Assembly: GCF_901482695.1 (NCBI RefSeq)
Contig: NZ_LR590484.1
Location: 2,976,001 to 3,040,000 of the forward strand
Origin: Sphingobacterium thalpophilum
GTDB lineage: Bacteria > Bacteroidota > Bacteroidia > Sphingobacteriales > Sphingobacteriaceae
Reading direction: 5' to 3'
Length of the DNA stretch: 64,000 nucleotides
Shown: piece by piece, positions 53,465 to 61,844 of the stretch
Layout: each line of letters opens with the position of its first letter
Position numbering within the stretch: position 1 is the stretch's first letter
Made by a program: the position numbers and the translations under genes
The notes under the pieces: generated by a model
Told to the model about the DNA's origin: nothing
Seen by the model: the letters and a program-made list of their open reading frames with translations, nothing else
Databases searched by the model: none

Positions 53465-53504
53465 TACCCGGATTTTAAAAGGTCAGTTTATCATGCTAAA
53501 TTAA

Positions 53505-53512
53505 CAAATATA
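53505..53512 (-). promoter_or_regulatory. -7 promoter element TATATTTG of the sulfatase gene
   Basis: TATATTTG on the minus strand fits TAnnTTTG, 41 bases before ATG 53464. It abuts the operator site at 53511-53523. Confidence 0.6.
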
Positions 53513-53523
53513 TGTATTACATA
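53511..53523. promoter_or_regulatory. Operator-like palindrome TATGTATTACATA (site A)
   Basis: A perfect 13-bp palindrome with a GT-N3-AC core, overlapping the -7 box of the sulfatase by two bases. Four similar sites surround the GntR gene. It is consistent with a FadR-type GntR operator. Confidence 0.65.
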
Positions 53524-53788
53524 AAACGACTAATAAACAAAATTGCTAACGCGCAAATAATAATAGCTCTAGTAGCTCATCTGTTAGAAGACGGACATAC
53601 TTCCGAGCATTTCGTCTTTAGCTCCGATAGGCCTACCCTGTTCATCCGAACCTCACCGCAGCGATACCAAACAAGGGTGTGAGCTATTCTGGAAAACTGT
53701 TGGTAGATCGGGAAATAAACTGTTGTCGGTAGCTTATCTTACATGTTGTGCAATAACATTACTTGTGTGGATAAGAATTAATAAGACT

Positions 53789-54517
53789 TTATCCAACGGA
53801 TTTCTTATATACAAAAAGACGTTGATAGTGATTGTCTAAATGTTTTCGCATGGCATTGCGAAAAACTTCCGCATTGCCTACTTTCAATATATCTACAAGG
53901 CCCCGATGGGAGATAAAGCTCTTTGATGTGCTTGGGCTTGTCAATAAACCGCTACTGTGAACATATTGAAAAACAGGTAGTAACATGTTCTGAAAATCTT
54001 TTAAAATCGTGTTCCCTGTGATTTCATAAAGTTTTCCGTGAAAAGCAACCTCGGTTTCAATGTCGAAAATTGTGTTATCGGCGTTTAATGGCTCTTTAGC
54101 CACAATAGCCTCCAGCTCTTCAATATCTTTTTCCTGTATATGTTCAAACAATATATCAGCCATACCGACCTCCAGTACCATGCGCATCTCAAAAAGATCC
54201 TGCAGGGTCTTGTTTTCCATAATGGTCGGATAAAGGGATTTGCGTAAGGGTTTGATAAGATCCGGACTGGTTAGCACTGCTCCTCTGTGTTTTTTGGATT
54301 CGACCAGTCCGACCATACGTAATCTCAGCATCGCCTCACGGACAACAGTGCGGCTTACGCCAAGCGTTTGCGCCAGCTCCATCTCCTTTGGTAGAGCATC
54401 CCCGACTTTTAGCCCTTGACTGACAAAGAGATTAATGATTTCTTTCTCCGCACGGTCTACTAGTGAAGAAGTATCAATGGTTTTTAGGTGTTCAGTTAAA
54501 GAAGGATTTAATTCCAT
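53789..54517 (-). CDS. GntR family regulator, FadR/FCD subfamily, NanR-like by location
   Basis: A 242-residue protein from ATG 54517; the frame opens at 54589, but the promoter lies in between. Residues 17-85 are the GntR winged helix (EKEIINLFVSQGLKVGDALP, ELAQTLGVSRTVVREAML). The rest is an all-helical FCD domain with likely metal ligands Asp and His in FDIETEVAFHGKL, His in SHRGLVDIL and His in RKHLDNHY. Escherichia coli NanR is also of this subfamily. It diverges from the nan operon, and five GT-N3-AC sites lie at its own, the nan and the sulfatase promoters. The ligand, perhaps N-acetylneuraminate or a derivative, is inferred. Confidence 0.87.
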   Translation of the reverse strand: MELNPSLTEHLKTIDTSSLVDRAEKEIINLFVSQGLKVGDALPKEMELAQTLGVSRTVVREAMLRLRMVGLVESKKHRGAVLTSPDLIKPLRKSLYPTIMENKTLQDLFEMRMVLEVGMADILFEHIQEKDIEELEAIVAKEPLNADNTIFDIETEVAFHGKLYEITGNTILKDFQNMLLPVFQYVHSSGLLTSPSTSKSFISHRGLVDILKVGNAEVFRNAMRKHLDNHYQRLFVYKKSVG

Positions 54518-54528
54518 ATGTGTTACAT
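54518..54528. promoter_or_regulatory. Operator-like site ATGTGTTACAT (site B)
   Basis: GT-N3-AC core with one arm mismatch, in the 5' leader of the GntR gene directly before its ATG. Confidence 0.5.
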
Positions 54529-54544
54529 GTAGCGCATTAGGCAC

Positions 54545-54553
54545 TGTAATACA
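54545..54553. promoter_or_regulatory. Operator-like palindrome TGTAATACA (site C)
   Basis: Perfect 9-bp palindrome overlapping the -7 box and start region of the GntR gene by two bases, as expected for autoregulation. Confidence 0.6.
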
Positions 54554-54559
54554 AAGATA
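54552..54559 (-). promoter_or_regulatory. -7 promoter element TATCTTTG of the GntR gene
   Basis: TATCTTTG on the minus strand fits TAnnTTTG, 34 bases before ATG 54517. Confidence 0.6.
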
Positions 54560-54578
54560 ATTAATTAAAATCAAAAAT

Positions 54579-54589
54579 ATGTTATACAT
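54579..54589. promoter_or_regulatory. Operator-like site ATGTTATACAT (site E)
   Basis: GT-N3-AC core with ATGT/ACAT arms, between the two divergent promoters and upstream of the nan operon -33 element. Confidence 0.5.
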
Positions 54590-54602
54590 AATGTAAATAT
54601 AA

Positions 54603-54635
54603 TTTGTTTTTTGCTTTTATAATTTTATATATTTG
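54603..54635 (+). promoter_or_regulatory. Promoter of the nan operon (-33 TTTG, -7 TATATTTG)
   Basis: TTTG at 54603-54606 and TATATTTG at 54628-54635, 21 bases apart, form the best two-part Bacteroidota promoter in the window, 30 bases before ATG 54665. A second TTTG lies at 54610-54613. Confidence 0.7.
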
Positions 54636-54640
54636 CATAT

Positions 54641-54651
54641 ATGTAATACTT
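54641..54651. promoter_or_regulatory. Operator-like site ATGTAATACTT (site D)
   Basis: GT-N3-AC core at the predicted transcript start of the nan operon; 10 of 11 bases follow the pattern. It would let a repressor block the promoter. Confidence 0.5.
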
Positions 54652-54664
54652 AATACAAACCAAT

Positions 54665-57600
54665 ATGTATTCAAACCTAAAATTACGATCCCTGTTAACG
54701 CTGTCTGTTCTGGCAGGCCATATGTTAGTGGCCCAAGCTCAGGATCATTCAGTGAAAGGGAAAATCACAGATGCAAAGACGGGGGAATCGCTTAGCGATG
54801 TGAACATCAGAATCAAGGGAACCAACCAATCGTTAAAAACGCATGCTGATGGAACCTTTATAATCACGACCAATCCAAATACGACCTTGGTCATTACTTC
54901 AACGGGCTATAAGCCTTTTGAAATAGCTATTGGACAGCTCCGACAATTGGATATTAAACTTGAATCAAAAGTCGAACAAATGGATGAGGTTGTTGTGGTG
55001 GGATACGGGAAGATGAAGAAATCCAATTTGACAGGCTCCGTTAGCCGTCTGGATAAGAAAGTGCTTGAAACTGGAGTCCGTTCTAATCCAGCTTCTGCCT
55101 TAGCTGGTACTGTACCCGGCATTCGGGTTCAACAGACTTCGGGAAGACCGGGGGCTGTTCCCACAGTTGTACTCCGAGGTGGAACAACATATGGGGGAGG
55201 AGGTGCACCATTGGTCATTGTTGATGGGTTAATTCGAAATGGATTTAATGATATCAATCAAAATGATATTGAATCTATCGACGTATTAAAAGATGCTTCG
55301 GCCACAGCAATATATGGTGCAAGGGCAGCAAACGGTGTCATATTGATAACTACGAAAAGAGGAAAAGAGGGGATTTCCAACATTACTATTTCGTCTAAAG
55401 TGGGTGTCAATAAATTGAATATGCCTTTTGATTTCCTAGATGCAAAAGACTATCTGTACTGGAGCCGAAAAGGCGTTCAGGTGTCTGGACAATATCAACC
55501 ATCTCAATTGAATCAACTGACTAGCGTTGGTCCCTTCGGTACAGGTAATAAATATAAAGACGATAAAGGAAACATCCTGGACGGTAATATGACGAGCAAT
55601 GCCGTATGGAGTACAATGTTCCTTGATGATACCAATCGTGAATTACTTCAGCACGGCTGGCAAACAATGGTTGATCCGGTTACGGGAAAGGAGCTGTTAT
55701 TTAAGGATTTTGATTACGCAAAGTATGCGCTCCGCAATGCAAGTCTGACACAAGATTATAGTATAGCATTACAAGGAGGGAATGACAAAGGTAAATACTA
55801 TGGAAGCGTCGGAAAATACAACGAAAAGGGAATGCCAATTAATACCTTTTATGACCGGACGACTTTCATACTGAACGGCGAGTATAGGATTAAACCTTGG
55901 CTGCATTCTCTTTCGAGTGTAAATTTCGCGTACACAAAATGGCGGGATGCCATTAACGGTGAAGGTAATTATATGACCCGCGCATTGGGAGCTCCGCCAA
56001 CAATGCGCGGCACTAATGCTAACGGAGATCTGCTTGTTGGCCGTGATTATCTAGATGGAAACCCACTGGTAAATGATGATAAATTTATCCGGAAAAACCT
56101 AAATCAAAAACTTACACTTACTCAGGCGTTTACTATTGATTTTGCAAGAGACCTTAATTTGCGTATAAGCGGAAACTGGTTTTTTAATCAATCAACCGTA
56201 GAGTCTTTTAATAAGGATTATCTCGCGAGCCCGGGCAATTATGTGCGGACACGCAACTCTTCGGCCTCTTATGACAAGATATATAACCAAACTTACAATG
56301 CGGTCTTGAATTACAAACCGGTTATCGATAACTCTCATCACATTGACGTGATGCTGGGCTCGGAATTTTTCGATACGTATAATAATGGATTTTCGGCAGC
56401 TGGAAGTGGGGCTCCTACGGACGATTTTATGGATCTAGGATTAACGAGCCCTGAGGCAAATAAACGAAGTATTGATTCTTACCACGATCGCCAGCGTATT
56501 ATGTCTTATTTTGGACGTGTAAACTATGATTATAAAGAAAAATATCTTTTGACGCTAACGGCCCGTCGCGACGGTTATTCAACACTATTAAATAACAGAT
56601 GGGGAACTTTTCCTGGTGTCTCAATAGGCTGGGCTTTGCACAATGAGGATTTCTTGAAGGAGTATTTAGGCTCAACAAAATTGTTAAACACCTTAAAATT
56701 GCGGGCGAGTTATGGGGGAAATGGTAATGTCAGCGGGATAGGTTCATATACGCTCCAAGGTTCCTATGGCACGAATAAATACGACGGTCAGGTAGGGTAT
56801 ACCATGTCAACGCTATCTATTCCCAATTTAAAATGGGAAAGTCTGATCACAAAAGAAGTAGGACTAGAGGCGAGGATGTTAAACAGAATGGACTTCAGTT
56901 TTGCTTATTATCACAGAACTACAAAAGATAAAATAGCAAACTTAACCCTACCCGCTTCAGCAGGTTTTACAACGATTACGACCAATAATGGTGACATGCA
57001 GAATCAGGGGATCGAAATCGGATTGAATTATCAGGTGCTACGGAAAAATGACTGGGACCTGAGTTTTAACTGGAATACAGCCTATAACAAAAATAAGATA
57101 TTGAAATTGCCATTTAACGGTGTTGAAAACAATAGGCAGGGCGGTTTGCAAGTTTACGATCCGAAAACCAGAGAGCTAGTTTGGGTAGGTGGTTATCAAG
57201 AAGGACAAGACCCTAACGTAGCTTTTGCTTATGAGGCCATTGGGATCATTCGTACACAGGAGCAACTAGATAATTATGCATTGCAGTTGAAAGATCTTAT
57301 TGGGGCAAGGACGTTGGTGCATCCGGATGTTTATAATGCAATGTCGAGCAGTGAGAAAAACTTACACTACCCGTTGGCCTTGGGAGATGTTATGTGGAAA
57401 GACGTAAATGAAGATGGGATTATCAATTCCTATGACAGGGTATATATGGGAAATACTCTTCCAAGGTGGACCGGAGGTTTTGGAGCGGCCTTGCGCTGGA
57501 AAGATATCAGTTTTAGCACCCGCTTTGACTATGCATTGGGCTATGTCGCCTATGATGGACCGAAAGCTTGGTTTTTAGGGATGATGCAGGGAACATTTAA

Positions 57601-57952
57601 CACCACCACAAGTGTATTTGATACATGGACTCCGGACAACCCGAATGCTCAATACCCCACCTATTATTGGGCAGATCAACTTTTTAAAAATAATACCAGC
57701 AGAGAGAGCAGTATGTTTTATAATAAAGGGAACTATTTGGCATTTCGGGAGGTCAATCTCTCCTATCGTTTACCTAAGTCTATCGCTCAACGAATAAAGA
57801 TGGAGGATCTTAGCGTATCCGTGACGGGGCAAAATTTACATTATTGGTCAAAAAACAGCTTATTTTCACCAGAGAGTGGGAGTGTAGGGCAAAATGGCGG
57901 AGGTTATCCTCTTCCACGGACCTTTATCCTTGGTGTTCAGCTAACCTTTTGA
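54665..57952 (+). CDS. SusC/RagA family outer-membrane transporter of the nan operon (NanO-like)
   Basis: A 1095-residue TonB-linked transporter. The signal peptide ends near AQAQ. A CarboxypepD_reg domain (residues 28-105) leads to MDEVVVVGYGKMKKSNLTGS, the TonB-box and plug start, and then GGAPLVIVDGLI and ASATAIYGARAANGVILITTKR. The barrel closes with TFILGVQLTF. It is followed by a SusD-like lipoprotein and then sialic-acid genes. By gene order it corresponds to NanO, known from Tannerella and Bacteroides, which imports N-acetylneuraminate. Function here is inferred from context. Confidence 0.93.
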   Translation: MYSNLKLRSLLTLSVLAGHMLVAQAQDHSVKGKITDAKTGESLSDVNIRIKGTNQSLKTHADGTFIITTNPNTTLVITSTGYKPFEIAIGQLRQLDIKLESKVEQMDEVVVVGYGKMKKSNLTGSVSRLDKKVLETGVRSNPASALAGTVPGIRVQQTSGRPGAVPTVVLRGGTTYGGGGAPLVIVDGLIRNGFNDINQNDIESIDVLKDASATAIYGARAANGVILITTKRGKEGISNITISSKVGVNKLNMPFDFLDAKDYLYWSRKGVQVSGQYQPSQLNQLTSVGPFGTGNKYKDDKGNILDGNMTSNAVWSTMFLDDTNRELLQHGWQTMVDPVTGKELLFKDFDYAKYALRNASLTQDYSIALQGGNDKGKYYGSVGKYNEKGMPINTFYDRTTFILNGEYRIKPWLHSLSSVNFAYTKWRDAINGEGNYMTRALGAPPTMRGTNANGDLLVGRDYLDGNPLVNDDKFIRKNLNQKLTLTQAFTIDFARDLNLRISGNWFFNQSTVESFNKDYLASPGNYVRTRNSSASYDKIYNQTYNAVLNYKPVIDNSHHIDVMLGSEFFDTYNNGFSAAGSGAPTDDFMDLGLTSPEANKRSIDSYHDRQRIMSYFGRVNYDYKEKYLLTLTARRDGYSTLLNNRWGTFPGVSIGWALHNEDFLKEYLGSTKLLNTLKLRASYGGNGNVSGIGSYTLQGSYGTNKYDGQVGYTMSTLSIPNLKWESLITKEVGLEARMLNRMDFSFAYYHRTTKDKIANLTLPASAGFTTITTNNGDMQNQGIEIGLNYQVLRKNDWDLSFNWNTAYNKNKILKLPFNGVENNRQGGLQVYDPKTRELVWVGGYQEGQDPNVAFAYEAIGIIRTQEQLDNYALQLKDLIGARTLVHPDVYNAMSSSEKNLHYPLALGDVMWKDVNEDGIINSYDRVYMGNTLPRWTGGFGAALRWKDISFSTRFDYALGYVAYDGPKAWFLGMMQGTFNTTTSVFDTWTPDNPNAQYPTYYWADQLFKNNTSRESSMFYNKGNYLAFREVNLSYRLPKSIAQRIKMEDLSVSVTGQNLHYWSKNSLFSPESGSVGQNGGGYPLPRTFILGVQLTF

Positions 57953-58026
57953 TTTTCAATTTTAACAATAAGTTTATTTAGTACAAAGTTCAGAGACGAG
58001 TAAATCTGATAGAAAAAATTAAACGG

Positions 58027-59592
58027 ATGAAAAAGATACTTATATACATAGGCTTCGCAATTTCTTTGTTTTCCTCATGCAAAGAAATTGATTTGGATCT
58101 CATTCCAGAGGATTATTTCGCCAGCGGAAGCTTTTGGAAAAACAATGAGCAGGTAGCTGGAGCAATGCTTGGACTTCATAACCAGCTTCGTGGACAGCAG
58201 CAAAATTTATGGAATCTGGGTGAATTGCGTGGTGGAACTTTGCGAGATGGTACTAGTTTTACGGGGACAGCGTCGTTGAACGCTGCGGGGATAATCACAC
58301 AGGATATCCGTGAAAGTTCGCCGGGAATCTCCAGTTGGGCGGGTCTTTATGGCCCAATATTCCAGGTTAATAACTTTATTTATCAAGTGGAGAAGGCCGA
58401 CTATCTGACCGATACACAAAAGGGGTATTATCTGGGGCAAGCTTACGGACTACGGGCTTTCTATTATTTTTATCTGTTTCGTACATATGGTCGCGTCCCT
58501 TTAGTTACGGAACCACAGGCAGCAGTAAACACGCCCTCGTCGGCAGAAGAAGCCTATAAGGCCAGAACCGAAACTGAAAAAGTGACCTTAGAGTTCATAA
58601 AGTCGGAAGTGGACAGATCAGAAAAATCGTTTGCTGGAAGTTATGAAACAAAGAACCAGAAAGCGCAATGGTCACTGGCTGCCACGTTAATGTTAAAAAC
58701 GGAAGTCTACCTATGGTCGGCTAAAGTAGGAGTGGATGGAATGGCTCCAGAAAATGTTGCCGGTGATTTGAAACTGGCGAAGGCAGCAGTAGAAAGCGTG
58801 ATGTCGAGATATGCGTTGGCCAGCAGCTTCTCCGAGCTGTTTCAGTCTGCTAGCATGCCATCGATGAAGGGTAATTCAGAAATAATTTTCACGATTCGCT
58901 ATTTGAATGGTGAGGCTACTTCTTTCTTCAATAACTTTATTTATGCCGCAAGCGATGATCTGACAGGCTACGTGGACGACAAAGGGCAGAGTATTCCTAA
59001 AGATCCTCTGCAAGCCGGGTCTACGGGAATAATTCGTTATGAATACAAAATCGATCTTTACCGCCTATTTGATAAGGAGGATACAAGGGCGAACGCAACC
59101 TTTCTCAATTTTAATAAAGGGAACACATCTGCTATTGTATTTAAAAAGTTTTTGGGTACGTTGATTGATGGTGTCCGTAGCTATTCGGATGATTATCCTA
59201 TTTATCGCTTGGCCGAAGCGTATCTGCTGTTGGCAGAAATCAAAAATAAACTGGGAGAAGATCCGACCGCTGAAATTATGGCCGTCAGAAACCGTGCTTA
59301 CGCTGGTAAAGCCCCCGTGTTTACTAAGGGAAGCTTCGAAGCAAACGAACTGGCAATTTTTTATGAACGTACAAAGGAATTTGTCTCTGAAGGTAAACGA
59401 TGGTTTGATTTAAGACGGATGCAAGATGGTCAGGGAAAGTCTTTAGTGTTTCGTAAAGACCTGAATCTGGTCGGTGTCTTAGAACAAACAGACGGTCAAA
59501 AACACAAGGTCTTGTGGCCAATAGATTTAGGTACACTGACGGCTGATCCAAAGCTGTCAGGCCATCAAAATCCGGGTTATTCAGGTACATAA
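58027..59592 (+). CDS. SusD/RagB family lipoprotein of the nan operon (NanU-like)
   Basis: A 521-residue surface lipoprotein (SLFSSC, cysteine near 17) with the common SusD pattern: LIPEDYFASGSFWKNNEQ, then GQAYGLRAFYYFYLFRTYGR, and near the end FYERTKEFVSEGKRWFDLRR. It is 74 bases after its SusC partner and just before the N-acetylneuraminate lyase gene. NanU of Tannerella and Bacteroides binds free sialic acid for its SusC partner. The same job is inferred here from gene order. Confidence 0.92.
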   Translation: MKKILIYIGFAISLFSSCKEIDLDLIPEDYFASGSFWKNNEQVAGAMLGLHNQLRGQQQNLWNLGELRGGTLRDGTSFTGTASLNAAGIITQDIRESSPGISSWAGLYGPIFQVNNFIYQVEKADYLTDTQKGYYLGQAYGLRAFYYFYLFRTYGRVPLVTEPQAAVNTPSSAEEAYKARTETEKVTLEFIKSEVDRSEKSFAGSYETKNQKAQWSLAATLMLKTEVYLWSAKVGVDGMAPENVAGDLKLAKAAVESVMSRYALASSFSELFQSASMPSMKGNSEIIFTIRYLNGEATSFFNNFIYAASDDLTGYVDDKGQSIPKDPLQAGSTGIIRYEYKIDLYRLFDKEDTRANATFLNFNKGNTSAIVFKKFLGTLIDGVRSYSDDYPIYRLAEAYLLLAEIKNKLGEDPTAEIMAVRNRAYAGKAPVFTKGSFEANELAIFYERTKEFVSEGKRWFDLRRMQDGQGKSLVFRKDLNLVGVLEQTDGQKHKVLWPIDLGTLTADPKLSGHQNPGYSGT

Positions 59593-59668
59593 TACAGTAA
59601 TCCCGCCTCGGATGATATCAGACGGGAAGCAAATACATAGAATTATTTATCAAATCAAAACATATATC

Positions 59669-60616
59669 ATGCTAATGCAAAAAATATCGGGATTAATAGC
59701 TGCACCATTTACTCCTTTCGATGAGTCGGGAGAACTCAATCTTGCGCTGATTCCAGCATATTACGATATGCTAAAAAAAAATAAGGTAACAGGTGCTTTC
59801 ATCTGCGGCTCTACGGGGGAAGGGGTATCGTTGACGTTTGACGAGAAGGTCGCTGTAATGACAGCTTGGGCAAGCCTCACAAGCACTGACGCGGAATTTA
59901 CATTAATGATGCTCTTAGGCGGAACCAATATCAAAGAATGCCAGCAGTTGGCCCGACTGGCAGAACAGGTAGGAGTGGATGCTGTTTCGTTTACTTCACC
60001 ATCTTATTTCAAGCCGGCAAATGTGGATCAGCTGGCAAAATGTTGTGTCGAAATAGCGGGCGCCTCCCCTCGGACAGCTTTCTATTATTATCATATTCCG
60101 GTGCTGACCGGGGGAAATTTCCCGATGATCGAATTATTAAAAAAAATTGATGGTGTAATACCCAATTTCAGAGGCATTAAGTATACACACGAAGATTTCA
60201 TGGATTTCTTAAGTTGTATGAATTTCGCGGAGCGGAAATATGATATGCTTTGGGGAAGGGATGAAAACATGCTGTCGGCATTAGTATTGGGTGTCAAAGG
60301 TGCCGTCGGAAGTACGTATAACTACGCGGCGCCGTTGTATCTACGGCTGATGGAGGCCTTTGAAGCAGGTGATCTCGAAAAAGCAAATGCACTGCAGCAA
60401 CAATCAATTGACATGATATCGTTGTTGGGCAAATATGGTGGCATTGCTGTTGGAAAGGCTTTTATGAAGTTGATTAGCTTAAATTGTGGCGAATTCCGGC
60501 TACCCGTGAAAAATATGTCCATAGAGCAGTTCGCACTTTTTAAAGCAGATGTTATGAAGCTTGGCTTTCAGGACTTTGCTGCACATGGGTGTGATAAACC
60601 GGAGGATGGTAGGTAA
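59669..60616 (+). CDS. nanA: N-acetylneuraminate lyase
   Basis: Splits N-acetylneuraminate into N-acetylmannosamine and pyruvate in the cytoplasm. It has 315 residues from ATG 59669 (ATG 59675 is also possible; the longer frame from 59612 is not). The DHDPS fold motifs are GSTGEG at 47-52, the catalytic tyrosine Tyr141 in YYYHIP and the Schiff-base lysine Lys171 in RGIKYTHEDFMD. The phrase KYTHEDFMDFLSCMNF and WGRDENMLSALVLG favours NanA over dihydrodipicolinate synthase. Third gene of the nan operon. Confidence 0.93.
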   Translation: MLMQKISGLIAAPFTPFDESGELNLALIPAYYDMLKKNKVTGAFICGSTGEGVSLTFDEKVAVMTAWASLTSTDAEFTLMMLLGGTNIKECQQLARLAEQVGVDAVSFTSPSYFKPANVDQLAKCCVEIAGASPRTAFYYYHIPVLTGGNFPMIELLKKIDGVIPNFRGIKYTHEDFMDFLSCMNFAERKYDMLWGRDENMLSALVLGVKGAVGSTYNYAAPLYLRLMEAFEAGDLEKANALQQQSIDMISLLGKYGGIAVGKAFMKLISLNCGEFRLPVKNMSIEQFALFKADVMKLGFQDFAAHGCDKPEDGR

Positions 60617-60681
60617 TACAGGCGCTCATGCAGCAGGAGAACAAACGGCTGGCCAAGCTGGCCAAAAATAGATCATTATGA
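60613..60681 (+). other. Short open frame ending across the mutarotase start codon
   Basis: Between nanA and the mutarotase gene, ATG 60628 opens 17 codons reading MQQENKRLAKLAKNRSL, and its TGA (60679-60681) overlaps the mutarotase ATG in the form ATGA. The frame is open back to 60613. It includes GCTGGCCA twice (60648-60655 and 60657-60664). It may be a coupling leader peptide, or the last trace of a deleted gene. Translation is not shown. Confidence 0.3.
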
Positions 60682-61817
60682 CAAAACAAAATTGGATGAC
60701 GATTGTAGCAGGAATATTGATGGTAAGCAGTGTTTACGGGCAGACCGGCCGTTTGGAATGGCATCGTTCTATTGACCTGCCCGCAAGGCAGAATGGAAAG
60801 GCACATATTGGTCTGGCAGGACCAATAGCCGGACTTGCCAAGGACTTTTTGCTGATTGGTGGTGGAGCTAACTTTCCGGATCTGCCACCGTGGGAAGGTG
60901 GCAAAAAAAAGATACAGAAAGATGTCTATATATATGCAAAAGATAGCGCCGGCCTCAGTCTGATAGGGCAAGATAGCCTACCGGACGCTGTTGCTTATAG
61001 TGCCAGCCTGAGTGTAGCCAACGGACTGTGTGTTATAGGCGGAGAGAATACGGAAGGAAAGACAAATGCCTGTCGACTGATCAGGTATGACGTTAGCAAC
61101 AGAAAAATAGAAACGTTTGTCTATCCCCAGCTTCCGTTTTCGCTATCCAATATGGGGGCCGTATGCTTAGGGAACAAGCTGCTGGTTGCTGGTGGCGAAC
61201 GCCATGATGGAGTGTCGGACCAAGTGCTGCAGCTGGATCTCGAAGATCTCGGCAGCGGATGGAAGAAAGTCGGAACGCTTCCTTACCCAGTATCGCATTT
61301 GCAGCTGCTAGTGGACGATATGCACCATTTATACGTAGTGGGGGGGAGAAAAGGAAACCGGAGTGCCGCCTCGACTTTATATCAAGGGCTATTGAAATCT
61401 GTTGACGGTGGGCAGCGCTGGTTGGAACTCACGGATATTCCTTTTAAAGCTGCTGCTGGGACAGCCTGTGTACTACCGGATCATGGGCTATGGTTATTTA
61501 GTGCGGATCGGGGGACTACTTTTCGTCGGGTGGAAACGATACTCTCCGAGGCTGAGAAAGAGCCAGATACGGAAAAAAAGCAGGAGCTGATTCGCGCTAA
61601 AAACATGCTTCAGGCCAATCATCCCGGATTTGGCAGGGAGATCTGGCGTTACGACCTGAAATCAGGGAGATGGAGCCGAGCGGGGGATCTGCCCTCCAAT
61701 GGGCCGGTAACAACAACAGCTGTTTTATGGGGGGATATGTTGGTTTTACCGTCAGGTGAAATCAAAGCGGGTGTGCGAAGTGCGCAGATTTTACTGGCTA
61801 CATTTTTCAAGAAATAG
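60678..61817 (+). CDS. nanM: Kelch-repeat sialic acid mutarotase (NanM-like)
   Basis: An exported 379-residue beta-propeller (signal ending near VYGQ, residue 22). Kelch blades appear as LLIGGGANFPDLPPWEGGKK, GLCVIGGENTEGKTN, LLVAGGERHDGVSDQ and LYVVGGRKGNRSA. The GGANFPD...PWEGGKK signature is that of YjhT/NanM-type cyclically permuted mutarotases. It speeds up conversion of the alpha- to beta-anomer of N-acetylneuraminate in the periplasm for uptake. It is encoded between nanA and an MFS transporter. Confidence 0.9.
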   Translation: MTKQNWMTIVAGILMVSSVYGQTGRLEWHRSIDLPARQNGKAHIGLAGPIAGLAKDFLLIGGGANFPDLPPWEGGKKKIQKDVYIYAKDSAGLSLIGQDSLPDAVAYSASLSVANGLCVIGGENTEGKTNACRLIRYDVSNRKIETFVYPQLPFSLSNMGAVCLGNKLLVAGGERHDGVSDQVLQLDLEDLGSGWKKVGTLPYPVSHLQLLVDDMHHLYVVGGRKGNRSAASTLYQGLLKSVDGGQRWLELTDIPFKAAAGTACVLPDHGLWLFSADRGTTFRRVETILSEAEKEPDTEKKQELIRAKNMLQANHPGFGREIWRYDLKSGRWSRAGDLPSNGPVTTTAVLWGDMLVLPSGEIKAGVRSAQILLATFFKK

Positions 61818-61844
61818 AATAATAAACAACAATAGGAACCTGAA

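Larger units (their letters stand above)
53465..53788. other. Intergenic region upstream of the sulfatase
   Basis: A 324-base stretch with the sulfatase -7 element and one TGTAnTACA operator site near its left end. Nothing else is recognised. Confidence 0.5.

Noticed and set aside
59669-60616. Dihydrodipicolinate synthase (dapA) for the lyase gene
   Set aside because: Sialic acid gene neighbours and the KYTHEDFMDF / WGRDE segments favour N-acetylneuraminate lyase.
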